A program made the position numbers and the translations under genes. Shown here piece after piece: positions 52,708-60,853 of a DNA stretch of 64,000 nt. How positions within the stretch are numbered: the stretch's first letter is position 1; every line of letters begins with the position of its first letter. The DNA comes from WTFV01 sp965203525 (GTDB taxonomy: Bacteria > Acidobacteriota > Vicinamibacteria > Vicinamibacterales > UBA8438): NCBI GenBank assembly GCA_965203525.1, contig OZ241898.1, positions 4,650,001-4,714,000 on the forward strand. Direction: 5' to 3'. The notes beneath the pieces are model-generated. The model saw nothing but the letters and a program-made list of their open reading frames with translations, did no database searches and was not told the origin of the DNA.

Positions 52708-53414
52708 TCATCTACTTCTCGTGGGTGTATGGATCTTCTCCGTCTTGGTTTCGTCTGCTGATGGTTCCTCTGTCTGCTCAACTATCTTTTTTATCCACCA
52801 TGGCTCCGTTTCCAAGAAGTGACTGATTGCCTTCCGTATTACCATCGGCGGATTCATTCCGTCTTTTAGCATGGCGTTCCATGCCTGCGTCACTTCTTCG
52901 TCTCTCTCGGGTTTAACGGTCCCGCTGTGTGTCAGGGAGTTCCTGGCCCGATGGATCGCTTGCAGATCCGGCCACCATCTGGTTTGCGTTGGCCGGCTCT
53001 TTTTCGTCAGCTCCGGAAGGACATCCTTCAATAAGTCTATCACGCTACTTCGTCCTACCATTTTTGGTTCTTCCTTGCAATGCTCGTACATCGTCTCGTG
53101 TACGAATGTTTCTATCGCCGCGGTTGCGCTGTACACCGTCAGTGTTACTGCTTCCATCCAATCCAAGCCCAATTTTTCGATCTCTTCCTGTTCGTGTCCT
53201 GTCAGTTTCTTCAGTTTCTCAAGTGCTCTTGCAGCTCTCTTCCATTCCTTTGCTGTCGAGCTCAGGTGCAGCGCCTTCTTGTTTGCTGCTTGTAGCTGTG
53301 ACCGCCTCAGTTGTGGAACTTGCTCATAGAGCGCATTGCATGCGTAGATGAACAGTCGTCGTCCGCCCATGTTCTCGTCGTCGTCCACTACTCTTACCGG
53401 CTCGTTGTCCTTAG
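52708..53414 (-). pseudogene. HEPN-like gene, 3' part (split by IS1380 element)
   Basis: Reads from the insertion point to TGA at 52708. From an in-frame GTG at 53388, 226 residues could still be made. Mostly alpha-helical. The segment HRARNSLTHSG contains RX4H (R-NSLT-H), the active-site pattern of HEPN ribonucleases, with a preceding helix YSATAAIETFVHETMYEHC. Base composition is far lower in G+C than neighbours. Together with 55175-55404 it forms one frame of about 310 codons once the insertion and one TTAG are removed. Confidence 0.85.
53411..53414. repeat. Target-site duplication TTAG (left)
   Basis: Left of the IS1380-like element; the partner copy is at 55175-55178. Confidence 0.85.
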
Positions 53415-53533
53415 CCTGGATTATTCATGAAGGTCGGGCATGAGGCCCCGACGGGCCATGCTCGGCCACGAAACGGGGTCTCGGACACGCGTCGGTGCGC
53501 GGGCCGCGACGCGTGGAACAGCCTTCACGGGTC

Positions 53534-53633
53534 TGGCGGTTGCGGACAGACGGATTCAGGACCGCCGAGGGCGAGCAACCGTCATCGAAGGCGTCGTTCG
53601 CGGGCCCGGCGGTTGCGGACAGGCGGGTTCAGG
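53534..53633. repeat. Direct repeat pair with 73-bp period inside the IS
   Basis: GGCGGTTGCGGACAGACGGA followed by TTCAGG near 53535 recurs at 53608 with three changes (GACAGGCGGGTTCAGG). It lies in the IS non-coding end. Confidence 0.7.
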
Positions 53634-53690
53634 CAAGGCTCCGCCGTCGCGGGCGGTGCGGTTCGGGCTACGGGCTGCGCGGGTTTCGGA

Positions 53691-55070
53691 CTACCCGGCG
53701 CGGGCGCCGAGGGCCAGCGCGATGCGCCGCCATGCGTTCAGATGCGGCGTCCCCCGGGGCAGATGCAGGACGATGCGGCGCACGGAGCCGACGACGTGCA
53801 CGCCGAGCTTCAGCAGCCGGTTGCGCAGCCACGTCACCTGGGTGCGGGCACAGCCGGTTCGCGCCGCCCGCAGCCGCAGTTCCTGCATGAGCACGTAGGC
53901 GGCAGCCGTCAGCAACACGCGCAACTGGTTCGCCAGGAACCGGCAGCAGCTCGTGCGGTCGATCTGCAGACCGTCCAGCAACTCCTTGATCCGGTTCTCG
54001 ACGTCGCCGCGGGCGCAGTAGACCTTCTCGTAGACGAAGCGCGGATTCTGCGGGAGATTCGTCACGACGAAGCGCGGATTGTCCCGCGGCTCGCGGCCCG
54101 GATGCCGGACCACTTCGGCCTTGATCACGACCCGGCGTTCGCGCTTCCACGTGCGGGCCGCGTAGCGGGTGTCGGTATAGACGTGCTCGGTCCGGCCGCT
54201 GGCCCCGCTCTGCGCGCGGGCCGCCGCCATGGCGGATTCGGCCTGCCGCACCAACACCGCGTTCCTGCCCATCGCCACCACGTAGTCGAGTCCCGGTTCC
54301 GCCTCCAGGAAATCGAAGACCTCCGGGGTCGCAAAGCCCCCGTCGAGCCGGACGAGAAACGACGTCCGCGGAAACGCCGCCCGCAGCATCGGCAGCAGCC
54401 GTCTCAGCAGGCCCAGGCTCCCGTCGGCCGCCACCGCATTGCCCGGCCGCAGCACCGCCGCGCACAGATACTGCTCCGTCTCGTCGTTGAAGGTCAGGAA
54501 CGCGAGCAGCGGCAGATAACACCAGCCGCCGTAGTGTCCGTTGAAGAACGAAAGCTGTTGTGCGCCATGCGTCAGGTCGTCGGTCGGGTCCAGATCGATG
54601 GTGATGCGCCGCACCCGCCGCCCCAGCCGGCGCCGGTGTCGCTCGATGACGCTCGCGGCCAACTCCCGCGCCATGCGATAGAGCGCGCCGCGGCCCGGGC
54701 TGTTCTCGAACCGCGAGATCGTCGGTTGCGACGCCAGCGGCGCGCCGGCCACCGGGTCCCGTCCGAGCAGCAGCTTGTGAACGGGGTCGTCGGCCAGGTC
54801 GTCGGCATCGTTGCCGTCGGGGTGACCGCACGCGATGCCGAAGATCCGCTGCCCGACCAGTTCCGCGAGCGTGTGCCGAATCTTCTCCGGGTCGCGCCGG
54901 TCGGCGAGACAGCGGGCAAACGTCTTGACGAGGCCGTACACGCGCTCGGCCGCCTTGAGGAGAACGGCGCCGCCGTCGGAGCTGGCGTGCTCGCGGTCGA
55001 AGGTGGCGACGAGGGGCTTGTCGAACAGTTCCGGGAACAGGACAGTCTGTGGTATCGTGTCGGTCGTCAC
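53691..55070 (-). CDS. IS1380-family transposase
   Basis: 459 residues, GTG start. DDE transposase of the DUF1780/IS1380 type: ASSDGGAVLLKAAER near the N-terminus, ITIDLDPTDDLTHGAQ with the first catalytic Asp, LVRLDGGFATPEVFDFLE with the second, and the C-terminal YCARGDVENRIKELLDGL with the catalytic Glu. Frame is intact, so the enzyme could be functional. Confidence 0.95.
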   Translation of the reverse strand: MTTDTIPQTVLFPELFDKPLVATFDREHASSDGGAVLLKAAERVYGLVKTFARCLADRRDPEKIRHTLAELVGQRIFGIACGHPDGNDADDLADDPVHKLLLGRDPVAGAPLASQPTISRFENSPGRGALYRMARELAASVIERHRRRLGRRVRRITIDLDPTDDLTHGAQQLSFFNGHYGGWCYLPLLAFLTFNDETEQYLCAAVLRPGNAVAADGSLGLLRRLLPMLRAAFPRTSFLVRLDGGFATPEVFDFLEAEPGLDYVVAMGRNAVLVRQAESAMAAARAQSGASGRTEHVYTDTRYAARTWKRERRVVIKAEVVRHPGREPRDNPRFVVTNLPQNPRFVYEKVYCARGDVENRIKELLDGLQIDRTSCCRFLANQLRVLLTAAAYVLMQELRLRAARTGCARTQVTWLRNRLLKLGVHVVGSVRRIVLHLPRGTPHLNAWRRIALALGARAG

Positions 55071-55174
55071 GCAGGGGCCTCCGTGGTGGTGAAAATGGCT
55101 GTTGCCACTGCGATTTTACCGCGCGGAGGCCCTTGTGTCTCTCCCGGATCGGCACCCCCGGTGAATAATCCAGG

Positions 55175-55404
55175 TTAGCTGACAACTCTGCGACGCGCGA
55201 TCGTGGATCGCACGTTTGCTTTTCCCGTTCGTCCTTTGTCATTGGCCCAGGCCTGGTAACCAGCACTGGCTTGTTCGGCCTTGGCTTGATCTTCTTCAAC
55301 ATCAAGGTTTTCTTGTCCCTCCAACCGTCTGGCACGGTCCAGCTTCTTGTTGCTCCCGTGCGGACTTTCGGTCCTCTCGACCGTTTGATTTTACGTACTT
55401 CCAC
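55175..55404 (-). pseudogene. HEPN-like gene, 5' part (split by IS1380 element)
   Basis: GTG at 55404; 76 codons of a basic, probably flexible N-terminus (VRKIKRSRGPKVRTGATRSW, KKIKPRPNKPVL) up to RVAELSA at the insertion. Across the joint the frame would read SAKDNEPVRVVDDDENMG and continue into the 3' part. The start lies only 5 bp beyond the stop of the upstream small secreted-protein gene, so they may once have been co-transcribed. Confidence 0.8.
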
Positions 55405-55409
55405 CCGGG

Positions 55410-55829
55410 TTAATCGACGAGATCGGCTTCGAGGATCACTGCGGCTTCCTTGCCGCCGAACGTCGATGTGAACACCGTCATGCCGACGTACCGGTAAGCC
55501 GGCGGCGCCTCGTTCATCTCGCGGTGCATGGTGCCGGTGCGGCTGGTGGCCAGCAGGATGTACCGATACTTCCTGCCATCGGGGTCGAGCTGCATGATCA
55601 CAACCGCTTCGCGCCCGCCGAAGGCGGTCTCACCGCCCTGCGCTCCGGCAAATCGGTAGCCTCGAGCGCCGGCCTCGTTGAGTTCCCGTTCCATCGTCCC
55701 GGTACGGTTGGTCGCAAGAAGGAGATACTTCTCCATGCCGGTCCCGGCATCGTCGTCCTGCGCCATCGCGGGTGCCCATGAAAGCAGAACCGCCATCAGC
55801 ACCCCGATCCCAGCTCCGGATGTCCGCAT
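55410..55829 (-). CDS. Small exported protein with two internal repeats
   Basis: 139 residues. The signal peptide ends near AMAQ (about 24). The mature part is two ~45-residue repeats beginning YLLLATNRTGTMERELNEAG and YILLATSRTGTMHREMNEAP, each ending in a FGG(R/K)EA(V/A)VI strand. The repeat resembles the DUF4177 style of small beta-alpha-beta unit but I cannot assign a family. Function unknown. Confidence 0.7.
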   Translation of the reverse strand: MRTSGAGIGVLMAVLLSWAPAMAQDDDAGTGMEKYLLLATNRTGTMERELNEAGARGYRFAGAQGGETAFGGREAVVIMQLDPDGRKYRYILLATSRTGTMHREMNEAPPAYRYVGMTVFTSTFGGKEAAVILEADLVD

Positions 55830-56138
55830 CGTCAGCCCTCCCAGATGATGGAAACTCGATCCGATCAGATACTAACACGTGGAAACTGGCACCGCCACCA
55901 AATGCACAAGACCTTCTATTCGCGGGACGCTGGCCGAGGCACGCGAGGCGGTTCGCAAGGACGCCGCGGTGCTCGAAGAAGCATGGCGCGTCTGCCGGCG
56001 CATCCCCCGAACCACACCGTGACGTACTGCCCCGGCGGATGCCGGCCGGCGCGAACCCGAACGCGCTTGCGCCGGCGATCGCCCCTGGTCGGGTTCCGCC
56101 ACGCCGCGACCTCTGGCGAGGGCGTATGATCCCAGCCG
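55830..56138. other. Intergenic region with possible gene remnant
   Basis: On the plus strand 55927-56022 reads TLAEAREAVRKDAAVLEEAW and then VCRRIPRTTP to a stop, which looks like the helical C-terminus of a lost protein, but no start or upstream part can be seen. A TATGAT box at 56125-56130 serves the next gene. Confidence 0.4.
56125..56130 (+). promoter_or_regulatory. -10-like box before pduO-type gene
   Basis: TATGAT ends 8 nt before ATG at 56139, predicting a near-leaderless transcript. Confidence 0.45.
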
Positions 56139-56678
56139 ATGCCTCTCTATACCGGCGCGGGAGATCGCGGCGCCACGGCGCTGTTCGACGGGACCACGGT
56201 ACCGAAGGACGACGCGCGCGTCGCCGTCTACGGCGACGTCGACGAGCTGAACGCGGTGGTCGGTCTGGCCCGCGCGGCCGGGCTGCCGGACGACCTCGAC
56301 GAGATGGTCGCCGCGCTGCAGCGCGACCTGTTCGCGCTCGGCGCGCGCTTGGCCGATCCGCGCGCGCGCATCTCGGCCCGCGTGACCAAGGCGCGGATCG
56401 GCGATGCCGACGTCGAGCGGCTGGAGGCGTGGATCGACCGGGTCGACGGCGCCCTGCCGCCGTTGCGGGCCTTCGTTCTGCCGGGGGGCGCCCCGGCCGG
56501 GGCGGCCCTGCACCAGGCCCGCGCCGTCTGCCGCCGCGCCGAGCGGCGGATCGTCGGGCTCGGCGTCGAGTCGGTGGAGCCGGCGCTCCTGCGGTACGTC
56601 AACCGGCTGTCCGACCTGCTGTTCGCGCTGGCGCGCGCCGTGAACCACCGGGCCGGCGTCGCCGAAATCGAATGGTGA
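56139..56678 (+). CDS. PduO-type ATP:cob(I)alamin adenosyltransferase
   Basis: 179 residues. The ATP-binding N-terminus is LYTGAGDRGATALFDG, and VYGDVDELNAVVGLA, FVLPGGAPAGAALHQARAVC and NRLSDLLFALAR are the family signatures. It converts cob(I)alamin to adenosylcobalamin in the cytoplasm. No other B12 gene is adjacent; it stands alone between accessory patches. Confidence 0.94.
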   Translation: MPLYTGAGDRGATALFDGTTVPKDDARVAVYGDVDELNAVVGLARAAGLPDDLDEMVAALQRDLFALGARLADPRARISARVTKARIGDADVERLEAWIDRVDGALPPLRAFVLPGGAPAGAALHQARAVCRRAERRIVGLGVESVEPALLRYVNRLSDLLFALARAVNHRAGVAEIEW

Positions 56679-56811
56679 GCGCTCTCCGTCCATGCGCCCC
56701 GCCCCCCGCCGGGCACGCGGCGCGTGGCGAGGGCGGGAAGCCGGGTCGCCGCCCGGCGGGCGCGCGATCAACGCCGGGATTAGATGGCGCGCCTCTGCAA
56801 CGGCGAAAAGG

Positions 56812-57517
56812 TCAGTCGACCTCAAGGATGCAGCCCAGAGATTGATCGGCGACGACAGCTCCGTGCTGGATCGAGACGACGTGAGACGCACCGCGCTCGA
56901 AGGCCGGGCCAAAGATCGATGGGGGAGACGAGACCGCCCGAAAGTAGAGAGCGGAGTACGGAGCATGGTGATCGAAGGAAGTGGGATCCACGATCTCGCA
57001 GTTCGTTCCCTGCATTCCGTCTGGCGGCCCGACAGGCGGGGAACCAGCGAACAGCCCGCAGACACCGGGTCGCAGGCAGAAAGAAGATGCCCCGGAAACG
57101 AACCCGTGCGCCAATCCCGTGCGCCACGTCCGCGAGGGAGCTCTTCTTTGGAGCCCGCAACCCGATGAAGACGAGTGGAGGCGTGTGGCCACCGCCCCAT
57201 CCCCTGTGAAGTCGGACGAGAACATCGTCGTGCGGCCCGACCACCCGCACGCGTTGCGTCAAACCGGTACGCAGAACCTCCGCGACGGTATCCTCGGCCG
57301 CCCTCGCCACTTGGGACAGGTTGTACCGGGCTTGGTCCACAGGATCGACATCCGAAGAGTGCTCGTCGAACCCGATCGGAATACTGTGAACCTCGATGCT
57401 GCTGGCCACCGCATCCTGCTTCCGAACCGGAACGCAGGCGTTCAAAAGCGGCGACCTCGCCCAGACGGTTGTGAGAGCCTGCTTCGCAACAGCAAGCCAG
57501 TCGACAGAAGAACTCAT
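56812..57517 (-). pseudogene. Frameshifted unknown gene downstream of RHH-like gene
   Basis: ATG at 57517. The first ~100 codons (SSSVDWLAVAKQALTTVWAR, VEVHSIPIGFDEHSSD-like text, VAEVLRTGLTQRVRVVGPHDD) look like a real protein. Plausible protein sequence then continues in another frame to TAG at 56812-56820 (FDHHAPYSALYFRAVSSPPS, GASHVVSIQHGAVVADQSLG). At least one indel, probably between about 57060 and 57230, separates the parts. Lower G+C than neighbours. I do not recognise the family. Position after a small RHH-like gene suggests a two-gene accessory module. Confidence 0.5.
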
Positions 57518-57528
57518 TCTCAGTTACC

Positions 57529-57709
57529 TCACGCGGCCAGAGTATTGGAAAGCCTTTCGACCACGGCCTCGGCGACCCACCGTGCCGAGCGTCACGCCGT
57601 GCGCCGCCGCCAACTGATCCAGCCGCTCCCGCACATCCACCGGAACGAGAGCCGAGCCCCGCACCGGCGACGGGCCGAATGACCGCCGCCTCTTCGTCTC
57701 CGTCGCCAC
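57529..57709 (-). pseudogene. Small RHH-antitoxin-like gene with single-base insertion
   Basis: GTG at 57709; reads ALVPVDVRERLDQLAAAHGV, TLGTV, then an extra G shifts the frame. Skipping one base gives VAEAVVERLSNTLAA and TGA at 57529-57531, a natural ribbon-helix-helix-like ending 11 bp before the next gene. As it stands translation continues to RKAFQYSGRVR. A TATCAT box ends 6 nt before the start. Confidence 0.5.
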
Positions 57710-58082
57710 AGCAGGATGATACCACAGCCCGGCCAGGATTGCGGCACAGAGAGCAGGCTTGACAGAGGAAATCCGCGGGTGAGAAACAAAGGAGGATGGA
57801 AGCCGATGACTACCTCGATACGAGACTTGATGCGAGAAGAGCGTGGTTCAAGGATAGAACGGAGTACCTGAACTGCTTGGGGAATGACATGGCGAGGATC
57901 CGAAGGTCGCAGAATGCGCAGAAGGCTTGGGAAGATCAGCCGGAAGCGGAAGGTGACTGCGCAGACGCTTCGACCTCAAGCGGAGACGCAGGCCACAGCG
58001 CGAGCGGATTGAGGAGCAGGCGGTCGGCGGCCTCGTCGATCGCCTGCCGCGAAGACTTCAAAGACGGACGGCGGGCGGGCGA
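57710..58082. other. Intergenic region, lower G+C
   Basis: Holds the -10 box of the RHH-like gene (57716-57721, minus strand) and, on the plus strand, a GGAGG site followed by ATGs at 57796 and 57806. The 57796 frame begins MEADDYLDTRLDARRAWFKD and remains open but soon becomes antisense to the next gene; it may be the start of a lost gene. No firm call. Confidence 0.45.
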
Positions 58083-58571
58083 TCAACGCCTCGCTTCGAT
58101 GGCGCCCTTCACCGCCTCGAAGACGTCGCGGGCGAGCTCCTGCGAGATCCGCTCGCGGATCGCGCCGCACGGAACGAGAACGGTGCCCTCTTCGGTGTCG
58201 ATGGCGACGTCCCACCGGTCGCGGGCGAGTCCCTCCGGCCGCTGCTGGATCAGCTCGCTCGACGTCGTGGCCGCGGCCTGGTGATCGGGCCGGGCGGCGG
58301 CGGCGATGGGGGCGCCGTTGATCAGGACCCGCGCGGCGGTGATCGCCGCCTTCGGGATCGGGCGGTCACCGAGATGGAACGCCTCGGCGTCCTCGGTGAA
58401 GAAGCGCAGGCCCGCGTCCGACGGGATCTCGGCCAGGATCGTCCGCCCGCCGGCCGCCAGCGCCTCGCGTTCGCCGTGGCGCCGGCGGCGGTCGCGGGTC
58501 AGCGCCGTCGCGAGCCGCAGGGCGAAGAAGACGAGCAGCATCGCGACCAGCGCCGCCACGACGTCGCGCAT
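58083..58571 (-). CDS. Membrane-anchored hypothetical protein
   Basis: 162 residues from ATG at 58571. One N-terminal transmembrane helix (VVAALVAMLLVFFALRLATA) is followed by a basic stretch, then a small cytoplasmic-looking alpha/beta domain with FFTEDAEAFHLGDRPIPKAA and a C-terminal helix ISQELARDVFEAVKGAIEAR. Not a family I recognise. Divergent from thiI with 173 bp between. Confidence 0.65.
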   Translation of the reverse strand: MRDVVAALVAMLLVFFALRLATALTRDRRRRHGEREALAAGGRTILAEIPSDAGLRFFTEDAEAFHLGDRPIPKAAITAARVLINGAPIAAAARPDHQAAATTSSELIQQRPEGLARDRWDVAIDTEEGTVLVPCGAIRERISQELARDVFEAVKGAIEARR

Positions 58572-58744
58572 GCGCCCATGGTAACGCCTGCGCGCATCGC
58601 GAGCCGGCGGGCTGGACCGCGGCCGGGCCGCCGGACGTTCGGGGCCGTCGCGGCGGCGGGGCCGCCCGGCCGCGCTCCGGCGGTTGGACCGCGGGCCGGG
58701 GCGCCGGGTACGATCCCGGCGCGCGCGCCGCCGGGTCACGTCCG

Positions 58745-59968
58745 ATGGAATCGGTCATCGTCCACTACCACGAGATCGCGCTCAAGGGGCGGAACCGTCC
58801 CTGGTTCATCGACCGCCTCGCGGGCAGCCTGCGCGCCGCGACGGCGGACCTGGACGTCACGCACGTGCGCCCGCTCATGGGGCGGATCGAGGTGGGCCTG
58901 GGCCCGGCGGCCGAATGGTCCGCGGTGCGCGAGCGCCTCGGCCGGGTCTTCGGCGTGGCGAACTTCGCGCGCGCCCGGAGCACGGGACGCGGGATCGAGG
59001 AGATCGCCGGCGCGATCGTGCGGCATCTCGACGAACCCGACGCCGGCGCGGCCCGCGTCGCGAGCTTCCGGGTCCGGGTCAGCCGGGCGGACAAGACGTA
59101 TCCGCTGACGTCGCCACGGGTGGAGCGCGAGGTGGGCGGCCGGATCAAGGCGGCGCGGGGCTGGCGGGTGGACCTCGGCGCCCCGGATCTCGCCGTCGGC
59201 GTCGAGATACTCCCGGACCGCGTGTTCTACACGCTGGGCAAGGAGCCGGGCCAGGGCGGGTTGCCGACCGGCGCCAGCGGCGCCGTGCTCTGCCTGCTGT
59301 CCGGCGGAATCGACTCGCCGGTCGCCGCCTGCCGCCTCATGAAGCGGGGCTGCCGCGTGCGGTTCGTCCACTTCCACGCGTACCCGATCCTGTCGCGGGC
59401 GTCGCTCGACAAGACGCGGGAGATCGCCGGCCTGCTGACGCGCCACCAGTTGCGCTCGCGGCTCTACTCCGTCCGCTTCGGGGAGATTCAGCAGACCATC
59501 GTGCTCTCCGCGCCGCCGCCGCTGCGGGTCGTGCTCTACCGGCGGATGATGATGCGGATCGCCGAGCGGCTGGCCGGCGTCTGCGGGGCGCAGGCGCTGG
59601 TCACCGGCGAGTCGGTGGGGCAGGTGGCGTCGCAGACCGTCGAGAACCTGGCGGTGATCGACGACGCCGCCGCGCTGCCCGTGCTGCGGCCGCTGATCGG
59701 CTTCGACAAGGAGGAGATCACGCGGGAGGCGCGCCGTCTCGGCACCTATCCGATCTCCATCGTTCCGGACCAGGATTGCTGCACGCTGTTCGTGCCGCGC
59801 CGGCCGGCGACCCGGGCGCGCCGGGAGCAGGTCGAGCGCGCCGAGCGGAATCTGCCGGTCGCGGAGCTGGTCGACAAGGCGGTGGCGGCGGTCGAGCGGC
59901 AGGACTTCCGGTTCCCGCCGCCGGCGCGGGCCGCTGCTATCATCGATCCACCCCCGGATCCCGCATGA
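58745..59968 (+). CDS. thiI: tRNA 4-thiouridine/thiamine sulfurtransferase
   Basis: 407 residues, ThiI without the C-terminal rhodanese domain. The N-terminal ferredoxin-like/THUMP start is VIVHYHEIALKGRNRPWF, the PP-loop is LCLLSGGIDSPVA, and the GESVGQVASQT and GFDKEEI motifs follow. It adenylates U8 of tRNA for sulfur insertion. Lacking rhodanese, sulfur must come from another carrier. The ATG is supported by the usual family N-terminus. Its TGA overlaps the next ATG. Confidence 0.94.
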   Translation: MESVIVHYHEIALKGRNRPWFIDRLAGSLRAATADLDVTHVRPLMGRIEVGLGPAAEWSAVRERLGRVFGVANFARARSTGRGIEEIAGAIVRHLDEPDAGAARVASFRVRVSRADKTYPLTSPRVEREVGGRIKAARGWRVDLGAPDLAVGVEILPDRVFYTLGKEPGQGGLPTGASGAVLCLLSGGIDSPVAACRLMKRGCRVRFVHFHAYPILSRASLDKTREIAGLLTRHQLRSRLYSVRFGEIQQTIVLSAPPPLRVVLYRRMMMRIAERLAGVCGAQALVTGESVGQVASQTVENLAVIDDAAALPVLRPLIGFDKEEITREARRLGTYPISIVPDQDCCTLFVPRRPATRARREQVERAERNLPVAELVDKAVAAVERQDFRFPPPARAAAIIDPPPDPA

Positions 59969-60195
59969 GCCGAAAAAAGCAGGTCGCGACGGACCGTGAG
60001 TGGCTGGTGGCTGTGATAACCGCTGCCGTGCTTCTCCCCGCCGGGTTCTTCTTTCTCCTGCACGCCTTCGATGACTGGCCCAAGGCGCTGATGTGCACCT
60101 GTATCACCGCCGCCGGATTGCAGGCCGAGTGGGAGCGCCGGTTCACGGCTCCAGATCGAAACGTTCGCCCTCGCGGCCACCGCTGCCGGCGCTGA
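59965..60195 (+). CDS. Small membrane protein coupled to thiI
   Basis: 76 residues: a basic start (MSRKKQVATDREW), two short hydrophobic stretches (LVAVITAAVLLPAGFFFLLH and ALMCTCITAAGL), then a basic tail. The ATG overlaps the thiI stop by 4 bp. A TATCAT box lies about 21 bp upstream within thiI. No known family. Confidence 0.6.
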   Translation: MSRKKQVATDREWLVAVITAAVLLPAGFFFLLHAFDDWPKALMCTCITAAGLQAEWERRFTAPDRNVRPRGHRCRR

Positions 60196-60218
60196 GTTGG
60201 CGCGCGAGGGGAGCGGGG

Positions 60219-60758
60219 TCAGAGCAGATCCGGGTGCAACAGGCCCCGCCGGTGGTCGCGCAGCGCGTCGCGGGTGCTCCGGAAGGCGAGGTCCGGCCAC
60301 GGGACGTCGTCCGGGGCGAACCACGCCGCCTCCAGCGACTCGTCGGCCGCGGCCAGCGTCCCGCCCACCACCGACGCCTTGTAGACGATGACGATCGGCG
60401 CCGCCCCCGCATACGCGTAGACGTTGACGAGCCCGTCGAGCCGGACGTCCAGGCAGGCTTCCTCGCGCGCCTCGCGGACCGCGGCGACGGTCGGCAGTTC
60501 CCCGCGGTCCACGTAGCCGCCGGGAAAGACCCACTTGCCGTAGCCCGGCTCGATCGCCCGGCGGACCAGCGCGAGCCGGCCGCGCCCGTCCGTGATCACG
60601 GTTCCCGCCGCCACCTTCGGGTCCAGGTAGACGACGTGTCCGCAACGGGCGCAGACCGGCCGCTCCGGTTCGCCCTCCTTGATCCGCCGCGGCGCGAGCG
60701 GGCCGCCGCAGGACGAGCAGAACCGCGGGACGGAGGCGTGATCGTGCGGGTCGTTCAC
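60219..60758 (-). CDS. NUDIX hydrolase with N-terminal zinc ribbon
   Basis: About 179 residues from GTG at 60758. The zinc ribbon FCSSCGG and CARCGHVVYLDPKVA is followed by the Nudix box GGYVDRGELPTVAAVREAREEA (GX5EX7REUXEE matches). This is the layout of ADP-ribose/NADH-pyrophosphatase-like enzymes that hydrolyse nucleoside diphosphate derivatives. The start was chosen to exclude an Arg-rich extension antisense to the def promoter. Confidence 0.88.
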   Translation of the reverse strand: MNDPHDHASVPRFCSSCGGPLAPRRIKEGEPERPVCARCGHVVYLDPKVAAGTVITDGRGRLALVRRAIEPGYGKWVFPGGYVDRGELPTVAAVREAREEACLDVRLDGLVNVYAYAGAAPIVIVYKASVVGGTLAAADESLEAAWFAPDDVPWPDLAFRSTRDALRDHRRGLLHPDLL

Positions 60759-60839
60759 GTGTCGGGCGCCGGCCGCGAGGATGTCCGGGCGCCGGCCGGC
60801 GCAACGGAGCGCGGGGCGCAACGCGACCGGCGCCGGAAG

Positions 60840-60845
60840 TATAAT
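60840..60845 (+). promoter_or_regulatory. Consensus -10 (TATAAT) directly before def
   Basis: Perfect TATAAT ending 8 nt before the def ATG at 60854; the transcript should begin at or 1-3 nt before the start codon. No ribosome site is present between them. Confidence 0.6.
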
Positions 60846-60853
60846 CCGGCCCG

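Larger units (their letters stand above)
53415..55174 (-). mobile_element. IS1380-family insertion sequence, 1,760 bp
   Basis: The ends are inverted repeats: CCTGGATTATTCA at 53415-53427 and its exact reverse complement at 55162-55174, flanked by 4-bp duplications TTAG. One transposase gene fills most of it. About 260 bp between the transposase stop and the left end is non-coding and contains a 27-bp repeat with 73-bp spacing. The element looks complete and potentially active. It lies inside the HEPN-like gene in the same orientation as that gene. Confidence 0.92.

Noticed and set aside
52319..52711. Minus-strand frame starting MTFCRNYMHGLRVEKE
   Set aside because: Only the first ~40 residues look protein-like; the rest is antisense to ygfZ. 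No homolog recognised and no promoter seen.
57796..58284. Plus-strand gene starting MEADDYLDTRLDARRAW
   Set aside because: The GGAGG site is too close to this ATG, and after ~65 codons the frame is antisense to the membrane-anchored protein gene; kept only as a note in the intergenic entry.
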